DNA from: Bordetella parapertussis
Lineage (GTDB): Bacteria > Pseudomonadota > Gammaproteobacteria > Burkholderiales > SG8-41
Assembly: GCA_945870465.1 (NCBI GenBank)
Contig: CAMBSS010000010.1
Span: 1 to 46,102, forward strand
Direction: 5' to 3'
DNA: 46,102 nucleotides
The first letter of the stretch is position 1. Each line of letters starts with the position of its first letter. The notes below the pieces were generated by a model. It did not search any database. It had not been told where the DNA came from and was given only the letters and a program-made list of their open reading frames with translations. This document shows positions 1 to 8,730 of this stretch, one piece after another. Made by a program: the position numbers and the translations under genes.

Positions 1-33
1 TAGCGCTTTCCCCCGTCGCTGTCGATCGTGCGG

Positions 34-321
34 TTAGACGGCATTTTTCCATACCTTCGAAATGCCAGCGTACTCGAATTCCGCCTGAGCTTTGGCCTCA
101 CTCACTGATAAATGCCATGTGTCCGTAAGCACCTGCCACTCGCGATCGCAGTAGAACAAGTAGAAACTCGTTTCGCTTTCAACTATCGCCAGTGCGCTCG
201 CTGACGGAATGATCCCCTCGGGCCCACTATGAACTGTGGCTCCGGTAGGGCGAATAGTTCCGTCAACTACAGCGGTTGCAATCACTTTGGCACCGTCGAG
301 TTCAGATGGAGCTGCAGTCAT
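34..321 (-). CDS. Small hypothetical protein (95 aa)
   Basis: I do not recognise this family. The product is a short soluble protein with no signal peptide or membrane segment. A stretch with an FYLFYCDREW core and a WHLS segment suggests a small beta-rich fold. The start is supported by an AGGAAA sequence directly before the ATG. It lies downstream of the aldehyde dehydrogenase gene on the same strand, separated by about 116 bases that are AT-richer than the surroundings, so it may have its own promoter. The reading frame has ordinary codon use, and I consider it a real gene of unknown function. Confidence 0.6.
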   Translation of the reverse strand: MTAAPSELDGAKVIATAVVDGTIRPTGATVHSGPEGIIPSASALAIVESETSFYLFYCDREWQVLTDTWHLSVSEAKAQAEFEYAGISKVWKNAV

Positions 322-437
322 TTTCCTGCCGTCTAATTAGAATTAGTTGGTAAAAATTATGCGGGACATATGCGCAAGCCGAAATTATCCGCCTATTTGT
401 AACAGACAGCCCCTTTGACATGGCATTCGCCAAATAA

Positions 438-1937
438 TCACCGCATGATGAACGGATTCGGCACTTCCTTCGCGGTCGAGATCCAGACGCTCTTGGTCTG
501 CAGGTATTCCTTGATCATCTCCTGGCCGCTTTCACGGCCAAGGCCGCTGCGTTTGTAGCCGCCGAAAGGGGAGAGGTAGCTGACTGCGCGGTAGGTATTG
601 ACCCAGACGGTGCCGGCCTGAAGTTTTTCCGCCATCAGGAAGGCGCGGCGCATGTTCTGCGTCCACACGCCGGCGGCGAGGCCGAAGACGACGTCATTGC
701 CGATGGCGATGGCTTCTTCTTCGTCCTTGAACGGGATCACCGACAGCACAGGGCCGAATACTTCTTCCTGCGCGATGCGCATCGAATTCTTGACGCCGGT
801 AAATATGGTCGGTTCGACGAACCAGCCGTCACCGCATTCCGGGCGTGTTGCTTTCGCGCCGCCCAGTGCAGTCTTCACGCCTTCTGCTTTTGCGATGTCG
901 ATGTAGCTCAATATCTTTTTGTATTGCGGCTGGTTGGTGACGGGGCCCACCTGAGTGTCGAGGCTCATCGGATTGCCCATTTTTGCGGTCTTGGCGAACG
1001 CGACGAGTTTCTCGACGAATTGATCGTGGATCGATTGCTGCACCAAGAGGCGCGAACCCGCGATGCAGGTCTGGCCGGTCGCGGCGAAGATGCCCGAGAT
1101 CGCGCCTTTGACCGCATTGTCGATTTCGGCGTCGTCGAACACGATGTTCGGCGACTTGCCGCCGAGTTCCATACTGACCTTCTTCAGTCCTTTGGCAGCA
1201 GCTTCGTAAATCTTCTGGCCAGTGGCATCCGAACCGGTGAATGCAATCTTGGCGACCAGCGGATGTTCGACCAGCGGCGTGCCGACTTCAGGTCCGAAAC
1301 CGGTGACGACGTTGACGACACCCTGCGGAAAGCCTGCTTCTTCGATGAGCTTCATGAATTCGAGCAATGACGCTGACGTGTATTCAGACGGCTTCAGCAC
1401 CATGACGTTGCCGGCCGCGAGCGCGGGAGCGAGTTTCCACGCGGTCAGCAGCAGCGGCGAATTCCACGGAATGATGGCGCCCACCACGCCGAGCGGCTCG
1501 AAGCGCGTGTAGTTGAAGGTGTCGGGCTTGTCGATCGGAATGACCTGACCTTCGATCTTGTCGGCGAGCCCGCCATAGTAGTAATACCACTGCGCCATGT
1601 AGGCCGTCTGCGCGCTCATTTCGGCGAACAGCTTGCCGTTGTCGCGCACTTCGATTTCGGCGAGGGCCTTCGATTTGTCCAGAATCAGGTCGCCGAGTTT
1701 GCGCAGCAGCGCGCCGCGCCGGCTCGCCGTCATCTTCGGCCATTCGCCGGACGTGAAGGCCTTGCGCGCCGCCTGCACCGCGCGATCGATGTCCTCAGCG
1801 TTGCCGCGCGGTATCAGCGCCCACGGCTTGCCGGTGAACGGATTGTGGCTTTCAAAATGCTGGCCGGACGCGGAACTTACCCACTGACCGTCGATATACA
1901 TTTTGTAAGTGACTAGCGTGCCTGACGCGGTCTTCAT
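438..1937 (-). CDS. NAD(P)-dependent aldehyde dehydrogenase
   Basis: This is a full-length (499 aa) cytosolic member of the aldehyde dehydrogenase superfamily, which oxidises an aldehyde to its acid with NAD(P)+. The Rossmann/catalytic hallmarks are present: PWNSP with Asn159, LKPSE with Lys182, the FTGS dinucleotide loop near 233-236, MELGGKSP with general base Glu257, and GQTC with nucleophile Cys291. The C-terminal PFGGYKRSGLGRE block is also intact. The sequence resembles the betaine/5-carboxymethyl-2-hydroxymuconate semialdehyde branch, but substrate cannot be read from it. It lies 88 bases downstream of the IclR-type regulator on the same strand, which makes that regulator its likely controller. 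It may supply acids to the CoA-dependent genes on the other side of the regulator (inference). Confidence 0.95.
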   Translation of the reverse strand: MKTASGTLVTYKMYIDGQWVSSASGQHFESHNPFTGKPWALIPRGNAEDIDRAVQAARKAFTSGEWPKMTASRRGALLRKLGDLILDKSKALAEIEVRDNGKLFAEMSAQTAYMAQWYYYYGGLADKIEGQVIPIDKPDTFNYTRFEPLGVVGAIIPWNSPLLLTAWKLAPALAAGNVMVLKPSEYTSASLLEFMKLIEEAGFPQGVVNVVTGFGPEVGTPLVEHPLVAKIAFTGSDATGQKIYEAAAKGLKKVSMELGGKSPNIVFDDAEIDNAVKGAISGIFAATGQTCIAGSRLLVQQSIHDQFVEKLVAFAKTAKMGNPMSLDTQVGPVTNQPQYKKILSYIDIAKAEGVKTALGGAKATRPECGDGWFVEPTIFTGVKNSMRIAQEEVFGPVLSVIPFKDEEEAIAIGNDVVFGLAAGVWTQNMRRAFLMAEKLQAGTVWVNTYRAVSYLSPFGGYKRSGLGRESGQEMIKEYLQTKSVWISTAKEVPNPFIMR

Positions 1938-2025
1938 ATGTGTATTCCGTGAGGAGAAAGGGGTGAGGGGGTAGTGAGCAATCCCTGCTTGACTATCTCG
2001 GACAGCGCACGCAATTGCCGACGGT

Positions 2026-2778
2026 TCATAAGCGATCTGGGGTGCTGTCCGAAGTGCTTGCGCCCAGCCCGGCAGATACCCTGCTTCCGGCAGTTCGCAG
2101 TAGTTTGAGCAATGGCGCGATACGGCCGCGGGCGCGTATGGTGGGCATTACGATATTGAGGCTGTAGCGCGCCGTGTCATCGGCGCCAAACAGGGGCACC
2201 GACAGAGCGCTCAACCCCGGCACGCTGCCGCCGTGGGAGACTGCGAATTGCTGTTTTCGCACATTGTGGAGTATGGACAACAGATCACGTTTTGAATGGC
2301 GCACACGCCGCGCTACTGCGGGCAGCATACGGTCCAGTTCTTTGTCCGGCAGGTGCGCCATCAGGATCAACGATGCCGCGCCCAAGCCCAGCGGAGCGCG
2401 CTCGCCGGGACGATTGAGGCTCATCAAAGGGGCTGGTGTGGTGAACACGTCGAGGCAAATAAAATCCTGCGCTTCGGCGGTAAACAGAGTGACGCTTTCG
2501 CCCGCGGTCCTGGCGAGATTGCCCATGACCGGACGCGCTATTTGGCATACATCCAGCGAACTTTGCGCAAGCCCGCCCAGGCGCACGAATGCCAGCGACA
2601 GGCAATACCTCTGGTCTTCGAGTCGCACCAGGTAACCAAGGTCTTCCAGCGTCCTGACCAGCCTGAACGTGGTGGATTTGGCTAGTTTCAGCGCGTTCGC
2701 AATCTCCTGTAGCGACAGCTTGGGCTGTGCCATCGAAAAGCAATCAAGAACTGAAAATGAACGTCTGATTGTTCGCAT
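2026..2778 (-). CDS. IclR-family transcriptional regulator
   Basis: This is a 250 aa regulator with an N-terminal winged helix-turn-helix (about residues 21-60, motif LSLQEIANAL followed by KSTTFRLVRTLEDLGYL) and a C-terminal IclR effector domain. I chose the ATG at 2778 because GAGGAG stands seven bases before it and the protein then begins with the HTH, as is usual in the family. The frame stays open upstream to about 3072 but would run through the divergent promoter. IclR proteins usually control neighbouring catabolic genes. Here the neighbours are the aldehyde dehydrogenase downstream and the divergent CoA-transferase/hydratase/Bug operon. The effector is not predictable. Confidence 0.9.
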   Translation of the reverse strand: MRTIRRSFSVLDCFSMAQPKLSLQEIANALKLAKSTTFRLVRTLEDLGYLVRLEDQRYCLSLAFVRLGGLAQSSLDVCQIARPVMGNLARTAGESVTLFTAEAQDFICLDVFTTPAPLMSLNRPGERAPLGLGAASLILMAHLPDKELDRMLPAVARRVRHSKRDLLSILHNVRKQQFAVSHGGSVPGLSALSVPLFGADDTARYSLNIVMPTIRARGRIAPLLKLLRTAGSRVSAGLGASTSDSTPDRL

Positions 2779-2792
2779 GTCTCCTCGCTGCT

Positions 2793-2813
2793 TTGCAAGT
2801 ACATTGCCTGCAA
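2793..2813. promoter_or_regulatory. Candidate IclR operator (TTGCA-N11-TGCAA)
   Basis: A TTGCA/TGCAA inverted repeat separated by eleven bases lies just upstream of the regulator's start, within the 187-base divergent gap shared with the CoA-transferase. Its position fits autoregulation plus control of the divergent operon. The arms are short, so this is only a candidate. Confidence 0.3.
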
Positions 2814-2965
2814 GAAAAGTATTGTAGCCGCTGTCGTGCTCGCGTGGCTGTGCCGCGTAATCTGCGTCGTGTCCTCCGGGTTCCACAGCATGGAACCGGT
2901 GCCGAAGCTCTATCAGGGCGTGTAACCTGCAACTTCTGCGCAGTCCTCCATAACATAAGGTTCGC

Positions 2966-4195
2966 ATGACGACACCTATTTTGAAAAATATCCGTGTGCT
3001 GGATCTCTCGCGGGTTCTGGCAGGGCCATTGTGCGGCCAGTTGCTCGCGGATCTGGGCGCTGATGTTATCAAGGTTGAACGTCCAGGAAGCGGCGACGAC
3101 AGCCGCGCTTGGGGCCCGCCATATCTGGCCGACGCCGGCGGCGAGCCTACCGCGGAATCCGCTTTTTACTGCGCTTACAACCGGGGCAAGCGCTCGATTA
3201 CCATCGACCTCGGCAAGCCGGCAGGGCGTGATCTCGTCAAGCAGTTCGCTGCTTCGTGCGATGTCGTGCTTGAGAACTATAAAGCCGGGACGCTCGAACG
3301 GTACGGGCTCGGCTACGACGAGCTTTCGAAATGTAATCCCAGACTGATTTATTGTTCAATCACGGGCTTCGGCCAGACCGGGCCGTACCGATCGCGGCCG
3401 GGGTACGACACTATCATCCAGGCGATGGGCGGCCTGATGAGTATTACGGGATTGCAGGAAGGCGCGCCGGGCGCAGGTCCCGTCAGGGTAGGCATTGCCC
3501 TGACCGACTTCATGACCGGGCTCTACGCCACTATTGCAGTGCAATCCGCGTTGTTGCGTCGCGCCGAGACCGGGGCGGGGCAGAATATCGATCTTGCGCT
3601 CATGGATGTTCAGGTGTCGGCGCTGTCCGCCGTGGCCATGAATTATCTGGTGTCCGGGCACGTTCCGGCGCGTCGCGGCAACCGGCTGCCGACTGTTTAT
3701 CCGAGCGATGCGTTTCGCTGCCAGGACGGGTATTTGATGGTGATAGTGGGCAACGACCAGCAGTTCAAGCGATTTTGCGAGACTGCCGGAATAGGCAACC
3801 TCGTTACAGATCCCCGATTTCAAACCAACGCAGTGCGGGTCAAGCACGCAGATACGCTGTCGGCGCTGATTTCGCAAGCTCTTGCAACGCGGCGTGTCGA
3901 CGAATGGCTGCCGCTGTTCGAGAAAGCCGATGTGGCGTGCGGCCCGATCAACAATATCGCGCAGGTGTTCGCGGATCCGCAGGTGGTAGCGCGGCAGATG
4001 CTGATCGAGCTCGCGCATCCACTTTCCGGAAAAATCCCGGGCATCGCCAATCCGATCCGGTTTTCGGAGAGCCCAATTCAGTATGACCGTGCGCCGCCGT
4101 TGCTCGGGCAGCATACTGCCGAAGTGCTCGAAGAAATTTTGGGCCTGAAAGAGTCCGAGATCGTGGCGCTGAAAGCCAGCGGCGCGATCGGTTGA
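2966..4195 (+). CDS. Class III CoA-transferase (CaiB/BaiF family)
   Basis: This 409 aa enzyme belongs to the family III CoA-transferases (formyl-CoA transferase, CaiB, BaiF), which move CoA between carboxylic acids through an aspartyl-CoA thioester. It shows the family N-terminus (VLDLSRVLAGP, then GADVIKVERP), the YNRGKRS segment, the SITGFGQTGP loop and the expected catalytic aspartate at Asp181 in ALTDFMTG. Length is normal. It is the first gene of a CoA-transferase, enoyl-CoA hydratase, Bug-protein operon divergent from the IclR regulator. The likely role is to activate the imported acid; donor and acceptor are unknown. Confidence 0.93.
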   Translation: MTTPILKNIRVLDLSRVLAGPLCGQLLADLGADVIKVERPGSGDDSRAWGPPYLADAGGEPTAESAFYCAYNRGKRSITIDLGKPAGRDLVKQFAASCDVVLENYKAGTLERYGLGYDELSKCNPRLIYCSITGFGQTGPYRSRPGYDTIIQAMGGLMSITGLQEGAPGAGPVRVGIALTDFMTGLYATIAVQSALLRRAETGAGQNIDLALMDVQVSALSAVAMNYLVSGHVPARRGNRLPTVYPSDAFRCQDGYLMVIVGNDQQFKRFCETAGIGNLVTDPRFQTNAVRVKHADTLSALISQALATRRVDEWLPLFEKADVACGPINNIAQVFADPQVVARQMLIELAHPLSGKIPGIANPIRFSESPIQYDRAPPLLGQHTAEVLEEILGLKESEIVALKASGAIG

Positions 4196-4217
4196 TAATT
4201 GCTACGAAAGGAACGTG

Positions 4218-5003
4218 ATGGTCAAAGAGAACAGCATCGTGAAAGTCCGGCTCGAAGATCGCCCCCAAGGGCAGGTTGCGTACGTGACCGTTGATAACGT
4301 CGAACACCGTAACCGGCTCGGGAAGAGCGGCAAGGACGACCTCGTGGCCGCGTTCACGCAGCTTGCCGCAAATGAGAACCTGCGCGTAGCAGTGCTCACG
4401 GGCGGCGGCGAGAAGTCGTTCATCGCGGGCTCCGACATTTCGGAAATGCAAAAGCAGGATGTCGCCGGCCAGCGCATCGTCGGCACCAAGACGCATCTTG
4501 CGTGCGATGCGATCCGGCAATTGCCCGTGCCCGTACTGGCGCGAATCAACGGCTACTGCCTTGGCTCAGGCATGGAGCTCGCCGCAGCGTGCGACATGCG
4601 CGCCGCCGCCGACCACGCAAAGTTCGGCATGCCGGAGGTCAAGTTCGGCCTGCCGTCGGGCATGGAGGCTTGTTTGCTGCCGTTGCTCGTGGGCTGGGGC
4701 AAGGCCAACGAGCTCGTGCTGACGGGCGAGATGATGGACGCGCCGGAAGCCTTTCGCTGCGGGTTTCTCGAGCGGATGGTGCCGGCTGCCGAGCTCGATG
4801 CGGTGATCGAAAAATGGGTCGTGTCGATCTGCGCGGCGGGTGCGCGCGCGGTGCGGCTGCAAAAATCGTTGGTGCGCGACTGGGAGCGTATGTCAATTCG
4901 TGATGCGATACATCGCGGGATCCAGGTGTGCGCGGAATCGCGCAGCACGGACGAGCCCGTGCGGTTGATGCAGGCATTCATCGATCGCAAGAAAGGTAAA
5001 TAA
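4218..5003 (+). CDS. Enoyl-CoA hydratase/isomerase family protein
   Basis: This is a crotonase-fold protein of 261 aa. Both glutamates used by true hydratases are present: Glu120 in GSGMELAA and Glu140 in GMPEV. The oxyanion-hole segments FIAGSDISEM and NGYCLGSG are also recognisable. Hydration of an enoyl-CoA is therefore plausible. I prefer the ATG at 4218 over the GTG three bases earlier because GAAAGGA lies six bases upstream of it. The gene follows the CoA-transferase by about 20 bases and is surely co-transcribed. Substrate unknown. Confidence 0.9.
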   Translation: MVKENSIVKVRLEDRPQGQVAYVTVDNVEHRNRLGKSGKDDLVAAFTQLAANENLRVAVLTGGGEKSFIAGSDISEMQKQDVAGQRIVGTKTHLACDAIRQLPVPVLARINGYCLGSGMELAAACDMRAAADHAKFGMPEVKFGLPSGMEACLLPLLVGWGKANELVLTGEMMDAPEAFRCGFLERMVPAAELDAVIEKWVVSICAAGARAVRLQKSLVRDWERMSIRDAIHRGIQVCAESRSTDEPVRLMQAFIDRKKGK

Positions 5004-5005
5004 AA

Positions 5006-5045
5006 GCGCACCCCGCCGCCTCGTGCCCAGCAGGGGCGGGGCGCG
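5006..5045 (+). other. GC-rich hairpin between hydratase and Bug genes
   Basis: GCGCaCCCCGCC pairs with GGGGCGGGGCGCG across a short loop just after the hydratase stop. There is no T tract, so it is not a typical terminator. It may protect or segment the mRNA so that the binding-protein message differs in abundance. Confidence 0.45.
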
Positions 5046-5073
5046 ACAAGACTAACTGAGCGAGGAGACAAGC

Positions 5074-6054
5074 ATGAAACTCTTAGGATTTGCCGTACTC
5101 GGCGCTGGCCTTGCAACGGTGGCCAGCACTTATGCCATCGCTGCTGCCGCGCCGGCTTATCCGACGAAGCCCATCCGCTTCGTCGTACCCGCGCCGCCCG
5201 GCGGGGGTACGGACGCGGTCGCGCGCATAGTGGGTCAAAAGCTCAGCAGCTCGGTGGGCCAGCCGGTGGTCGTCGACAATCGAGCGGGCGCCAGTGGAAA
5301 TATCGCTGCGCGACTGGTGGCGGATGCTATACCGGACGGCTACACCTTGTTCGTGGTGTTCGCGAGCCACGCGACCAACCCGAGTCTCTTCAAAGACCTG
5401 GGTTACGACCCGATCAAGGACTTTTCCCCGATCACTCGCTTGACCGGGTTGCCATATCTGTTGATCGTGCACCCCTCTTTGCCCATCAAGAATGTGAAAG
5501 AGCTGGTCGCGCTCGCCAAGAGTACCAAGGGCGGACTGAGTTATGCCTCGGCGGGCGCCGGCTTGACCGGGCACCTCGCCATGGAATTGCTCAAGGAAGT
5601 CGGCGGCTTCGATGCCGTTCATGTCGCGTATAAAGGCGGGGCTTTGGCCGCCATCGATGTGGCCGGCGGCCGGGTCTGCTGTTTCTTCGCGAGCGCCCCT
5701 TCCGCGCTGCCGCAAGTGCAGAGCGGCAAAGTCCGCGTGATTGCGGTGTCGACCAAAGAGCGTTCGCCGCTGGTGCCGGACGTTCCAACTGTCGCCGAAC
5801 AGGGTTACCCCAATTACGATGTTGTGAGTTGGTACGGGCTGCTGGGCCCCGCTCGCCTGCCCAAAAACGTGGTCGGATTTCTACACAAGGAAGTTCTTGG
5901 CCTGCTGCGAAACGACGACGTGATCAAGCAACTCGCGGCGGTGGGTGCATCGCCGGCGCCGTCGGCAACGCCGGCGGAATTCGGCGCGTACATTCAGTTG
6001 GAAATCGACACCTGGGGCAAAGTCATCAGGCGGGCGGGGATCACGGCGCAGTGA
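5074..6054 (+). CDS. Bug/TctC-family periplasmic solute-binding protein
   Basis: This 326 aa protein has an N-terminal signal peptide (hydrophobic core within residues 4-24, ending near AIAAAAPA) followed by the family sequence YPTKPIRFVVP, the PGGGTDAVAR loop, VVDNRAGASGNIAAR and the PDGYTL block. VAYKGGALAA replaces the more usual VPYKGxGPA. Bug proteins bind carboxylates such as citrate, dicarboxylates, nicotinate or amino acids in the periplasm. Some serve tripartite tricarboxylate transporters and some serve as sensor subunits. No TctA/TctB gene is nearby. GAGGAGA precedes the ATG. It is the third gene of the module and presumably captures the acid that the transferase activates (inference). 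Confidence 0.93.
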   Translation: MKLLGFAVLGAGLATVASTYAIAAAAPAYPTKPIRFVVPAPPGGGTDAVARIVGQKLSSSVGQPVVVDNRAGASGNIAARLVADAIPDGYTLFVVFASHATNPSLFKDLGYDPIKDFSPITRLTGLPYLLIVHPSLPIKNVKELVALAKSTKGGLSYASAGAGLTGHLAMELLKEVGGFDAVHVAYKGGALAAIDVAGGRVCCFFASAPSALPQVQSGKVRVIAVSTKERSPLVPDVPTVAEQGYPNYDVVSWYGLLGPARLPKNVVGFLHKEVLGLLRNDDVIKQLAAVGASPAPSATPAEFGAYIQLEIDTWGKVIRRAGITAQ

Positions 6055-6109
6055 TGCGGTAACCGAACCGGTTACACTACTGCTTCAAGTGTCCGTAACA
6101 AGGTGCCAA

Positions 6110-6127
6110 AAGCTGCATTCGCAGCTT
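6110..6127. other. Small perfect hairpin in the 142-base gap
   Basis: AAGCTGC-ATTC-GCAGCTT forms a seven-pair stem with a four-base loop between the Bug gene and the acyl-CoA dehydrogenase. It lacks a strong T run on either strand. It could be a weak terminator that separates the two modules. Nothing else recognisable lies in the gap apart from a short AACCGGTT palindrome near 6066. Confidence 0.35.
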
Positions 6128-6196
6128 AAAATGTATCTGTTGCGGCAATATACGGGTTCTTGAGCCGCATCCAATACCTACTTGTACTGACCGCCG

Positions 6197-7366
6197 ATGA
6201 CTTCGACCACAGACTCCGCAGATCTCTACGCCGAATTGCGCGAAGCATTGCGCGCTTTGTGCAAAGAGTACGACAGCGCCTACTGGCAAAAGGTGGACGA
6301 GGCGCGCGGATATCCCGACGCGTTCGTCGAGGCGCTGACCAAGGCGGGCTGGCTGGCCGCGCTGATACCGGAGCAGTTCGGCGGCTCAGGTCTCACACTC
6401 GCCGAAGCGTCCGTGATCATGGAAGAGATCAACCGGTCCGGCGGCAACTCGGGCGCGTGCCACGGCCAGATGTACAACATGAATACCCTGCTGCGCCACG
6501 GCTCGGACGAGCAAAAGCGCATGTATCTGCCCAAGATCGCAACGGGTGAGCTGCGGCTGCAGTCGATGGGTGTCACCGAGCCCGGCGCCGGCACCGATAC
6601 GACCAAGCTCAAGACCACTGCGGTCAAAAAGGGTGATCGCTACGTGGTGAACGGGCAGAAGGTTTGGATATCGCGCGTCCAGCATTCGGAACTCATGATC
6701 CTGCTTGCACGAACGACGCCGCTCGAAGAGGTCAAGAAAAAGTCCGAGGGCATGTCGATATTCATGGTCGATTTGCGCGAAGCGGTCGGTCATGGCCTGA
6801 CGGTGCGGCCGATCCGCAATATGGTCAACCACGAAACCAACGAACTCTTTATCGACAATCTGGAAATCCCCGCCGCCAACCTGATCGGCGAGGAGGGCAA
6901 GGGCTTCAAGTACATACTCGACGGCCTGAACGCCGAGCGCATCCTGATCGCGGCGGAATGCATAGGCGACGGTTACTGGTTCATCGACAAGGGCACCGCG
7001 TACGCGAAAGAGCGCGTGGTGTTCGACCGGCCGATCGGCAAAAATCAGGGTGTTCAGTTTCCGTTAGCACGCGCGTACGTCAACGTCGAGGCGGCGAACC
7101 TGATGCGTTTCAAGGCTGCCGCGTTGTTCGATGCCGGTCAGGCCTGCGGCGCGGAAGCCAACATGGCGAAACTGCTTGCTGCGGATGCTTCGTGGGAAGC
7201 AGCCAACGTCTGCCTGCAAACCCACGGCGGATTCGGCTTTGCCGCCGAGTACGACGTCGAGCGCAAATTCCGCGAAACACGGCTCTACCAGGTGGCGCCG
7301 ATATCGACGAATTTGATACTTTCGTATATCGGCGAGCACGTTTTGGGCCTGCCGCGCTCATTCTGA
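6197..7366 (+). CDS. Acyl-CoA dehydrogenase
   Basis: This 389 aa FAD enzyme introduces the alpha,beta double bond into an acyl-CoA and passes electrons to ETF. Family signatures are clear: GVTEPGAGTDT (flavin/substrate loop, about residues 125-135), KVWISR, the LDGLNAERI helix, and GGFGFAAEYDVER carrying the catalytic base at Glu351. The C-terminal arginine-rich block is intact. It lies before a class III CoA-transferase and an MmgE/PrpD gene, so it probably acts on the acyl-CoA made by that transferase. The exact chain type (short, branched or dicarboxylic) cannot be read. Confidence 0.93.
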   Translation: MTSTTDSADLYAELREALRALCKEYDSAYWQKVDEARGYPDAFVEALTKAGWLAALIPEQFGGSGLTLAEASVIMEEINRSGGNSGACHGQMYNMNTLLRHGSDEQKRMYLPKIATGELRLQSMGVTEPGAGTDTTKLKTTAVKKGDRYVVNGQKVWISRVQHSELMILLARTTPLEEVKKKSEGMSIFMVDLREAVGHGLTVRPIRNMVNHETNELFIDNLEIPAANLIGEEGKGFKYILDGLNAERILIAAECIGDGYWFIDKGTAYAKERVVFDRPIGKNQGVQFPLARAYVNVEAANLMRFKAAALFDAGQACGAEANMAKLLAADASWEAANVCLQTHGGFGFAAEYDVERKFRETRLYQVAPISTNLILSYIGEHVLGLPRSF

Positions 7367-7372
7367 GCGCGG
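7352..7372 (+). other. Perfect 9-bp hairpin over the stop codon
   Basis: CCGCGCTCA-TTC-TGAGCGCGG spans the TGA of the acyl-CoA dehydrogenase gene. The stem is strong, but the following bases are purines rather than T, so it is not a standard intrinsic terminator. It directly borders a repeat element. Confidence 0.6.
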
Positions 7373-7374
7373 CG

Positions 7375-7506
7375 GAGAGGCGAGAGGGGAGAGGAGAGAG
7401 GCGTGACGCGACAGCAATTAGATGGAAAATCTTCCTGTACAACGAGCGCACTCGAGACTGAGCCGGGGGCTTTAGTTCTCCTTTCGCCTCTCGCCTCTCG
7501 CCTTTC
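7375..7506. repeat. Palindromic intergenic repeat with GGCGAGA tandem arms
   Basis: The left arm (7375-7403) is made of GAGAGGC/GAGAGG units. The right arm (7476-7506) is the imperfect reverse complement, built of CTCTCGC units with a period of seven. About 70 bases of non-repetitive sequence separate them. The element ends ten bases before the ATG of the next gene and replaces any Shine-Dalgarno sequence there. No coding capacity was found. Confidence 0.75.
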
Positions 7507-7515
7507 ATTTCATCG

Positions 7516-8703
7516 ATGAGCGGAGTGCGTCCTCTCGATGGAATCACCGTCGTTGCGCTCGAGCAGGCGGTCGCTGCGCCGTTCGCGACGCGGCAGCTGG
7601 CCGACCTTGGCGCGCGCGTGATCAAAATCGAGCGTCCCGGCGTCGGCGACTTTGCGCGCGACTACGATCAGACGGTCAAAGGCCTGTCGGCGTACTTCGT
7701 GTGGCTCAACCGTTCCAAGGAAAGCCTCACGCTGGACGTGAAGCACGCGCAGGCAAAAGACATACTGGCGCGCCTCATCGCCAAGGCCGACGTATTCATC
7801 CAGAACCTCGCGCCGGGCGCGGCGGGCCGGCTGGGACTAGACGCGACAACGCTGTTGGCAAAGCATCCGCGCCTGATCGTGTGCGACGTCTCGGGCTACG
7901 GCGACAGCGGCCCGTACGCGCACAAGAAAGCGTACGATCTGCTGATTCAAAGCGAAGCAGGCGTGTTGTCGGTGACGGGCACGCCGGAGACTCAGGCTAA
8001 AGTCGGTATTTCCATCGTCGACATCAGTGCCGGGATGTACGCGTACTCCGGCATCCTGACGGCGCTCTATCAACGCGAAAAAACCGGCAAAGGCACGCGC
8101 GTCGACGTGACCATGTTCGAATCACTCGCCGAATGGATGTCGCATCCGCTGAATTACACCCACTTCAGCGGCAAGGCGCCGCGGCGCAGCGGGCCCGATC
8201 ACGCGACCATCGTCCCGTACGGGCGCTTCAAATGTGCTGGCGGTGCGTATGTGATGCTTGGCATCCAGAACGAGCGCGAGTGGGTCAAGTTCTGCGATGG
8301 CGTGATGGGTATGCCTCATCTCGCCAAAGATCCGCACTACAATAACAACACCAAGCGTACCGAGCGGCGCGCCGAGCTGGTGGCATTGATCGAAAAAGTG
8401 TTTGGCACGATGAGCGCGGAAGAGGTGGTCGCGAAGCTCGATGCCGCGGACATTGCCAATGCCCGCATCAACACGCCGCAGGAGGTGTGGGAGCATCCGC
8501 AGCTCAAGGCGCGCAACCGCTGGCGCGAAGTCGGTTCGCCAGCCGGTCCTTTACCGGTGCTGCTGCCGCCGGTCACCATGCCGGAATTCGAGGCGCGGCT
8601 TGACCCGATACCGGCGGTAGGCGAGCACACCGAGCGCATACTCGATGATATTGGTTATAGTGCAGGCGAGATCGCGGCATTACGTGCCGCCGCCGCGGTG
8701 TAA
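7516..8703 (+). CDS. Class III CoA-transferase (CaiB/BaiF family)
   Basis: This is the second CoA-transferase of the window, 395 aa. It has the N-terminal LADLGARVIKIERPGVGD block, NRSKESLTLD, the SGYGDSGPY loop and the catalytic aspartate at Asp169 in SIVDISAG. It is clearly diverged from the copy at 2966, so substrates probably differ. The ATG lies ten bases after a repeat arm and has no visible Shine-Dalgarno sequence; initiation may depend on coupling or an AT-rich start. It is followed after 27 bases by an MmgE/PrpD gene that has a strong ribosome site. Confidence 0.92.
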   Translation: MSGVRPLDGITVVALEQAVAAPFATRQLADLGARVIKIERPGVGDFARDYDQTVKGLSAYFVWLNRSKESLTLDVKHAQAKDILARLIAKADVFIQNLAPGAAGRLGLDATTLLAKHPRLIVCDVSGYGDSGPYAHKKAYDLLIQSEAGVLSVTGTPETQAKVGISIVDISAGMYAYSGILTALYQREKTGKGTRVDVTMFESLAEWMSHPLNYTHFSGKAPRRSGPDHATIVPYGRFKCAGGAYVMLGIQNEREWVKFCDGVMGMPHLAKDPHYNNNTKRTERRAELVALIEKVFGTMSAEEVVAKLDAADIANARINTPQEVWEHPQLKARNRWREVGSPAGPLPVLLPPVTMPEFEARLDPIPAVGEHTERILDDIGYSAGEIAALRAAAAV

Positions 8704-8730
8704 ACCGCACCGAATTGCAGGAGGAGAACC

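Noticed and set aside
5006..5045. Intrinsic terminator inside the first operon
   Set aside because: The stem is strong, but no T tract follows and the next gene has a good ribosome site.
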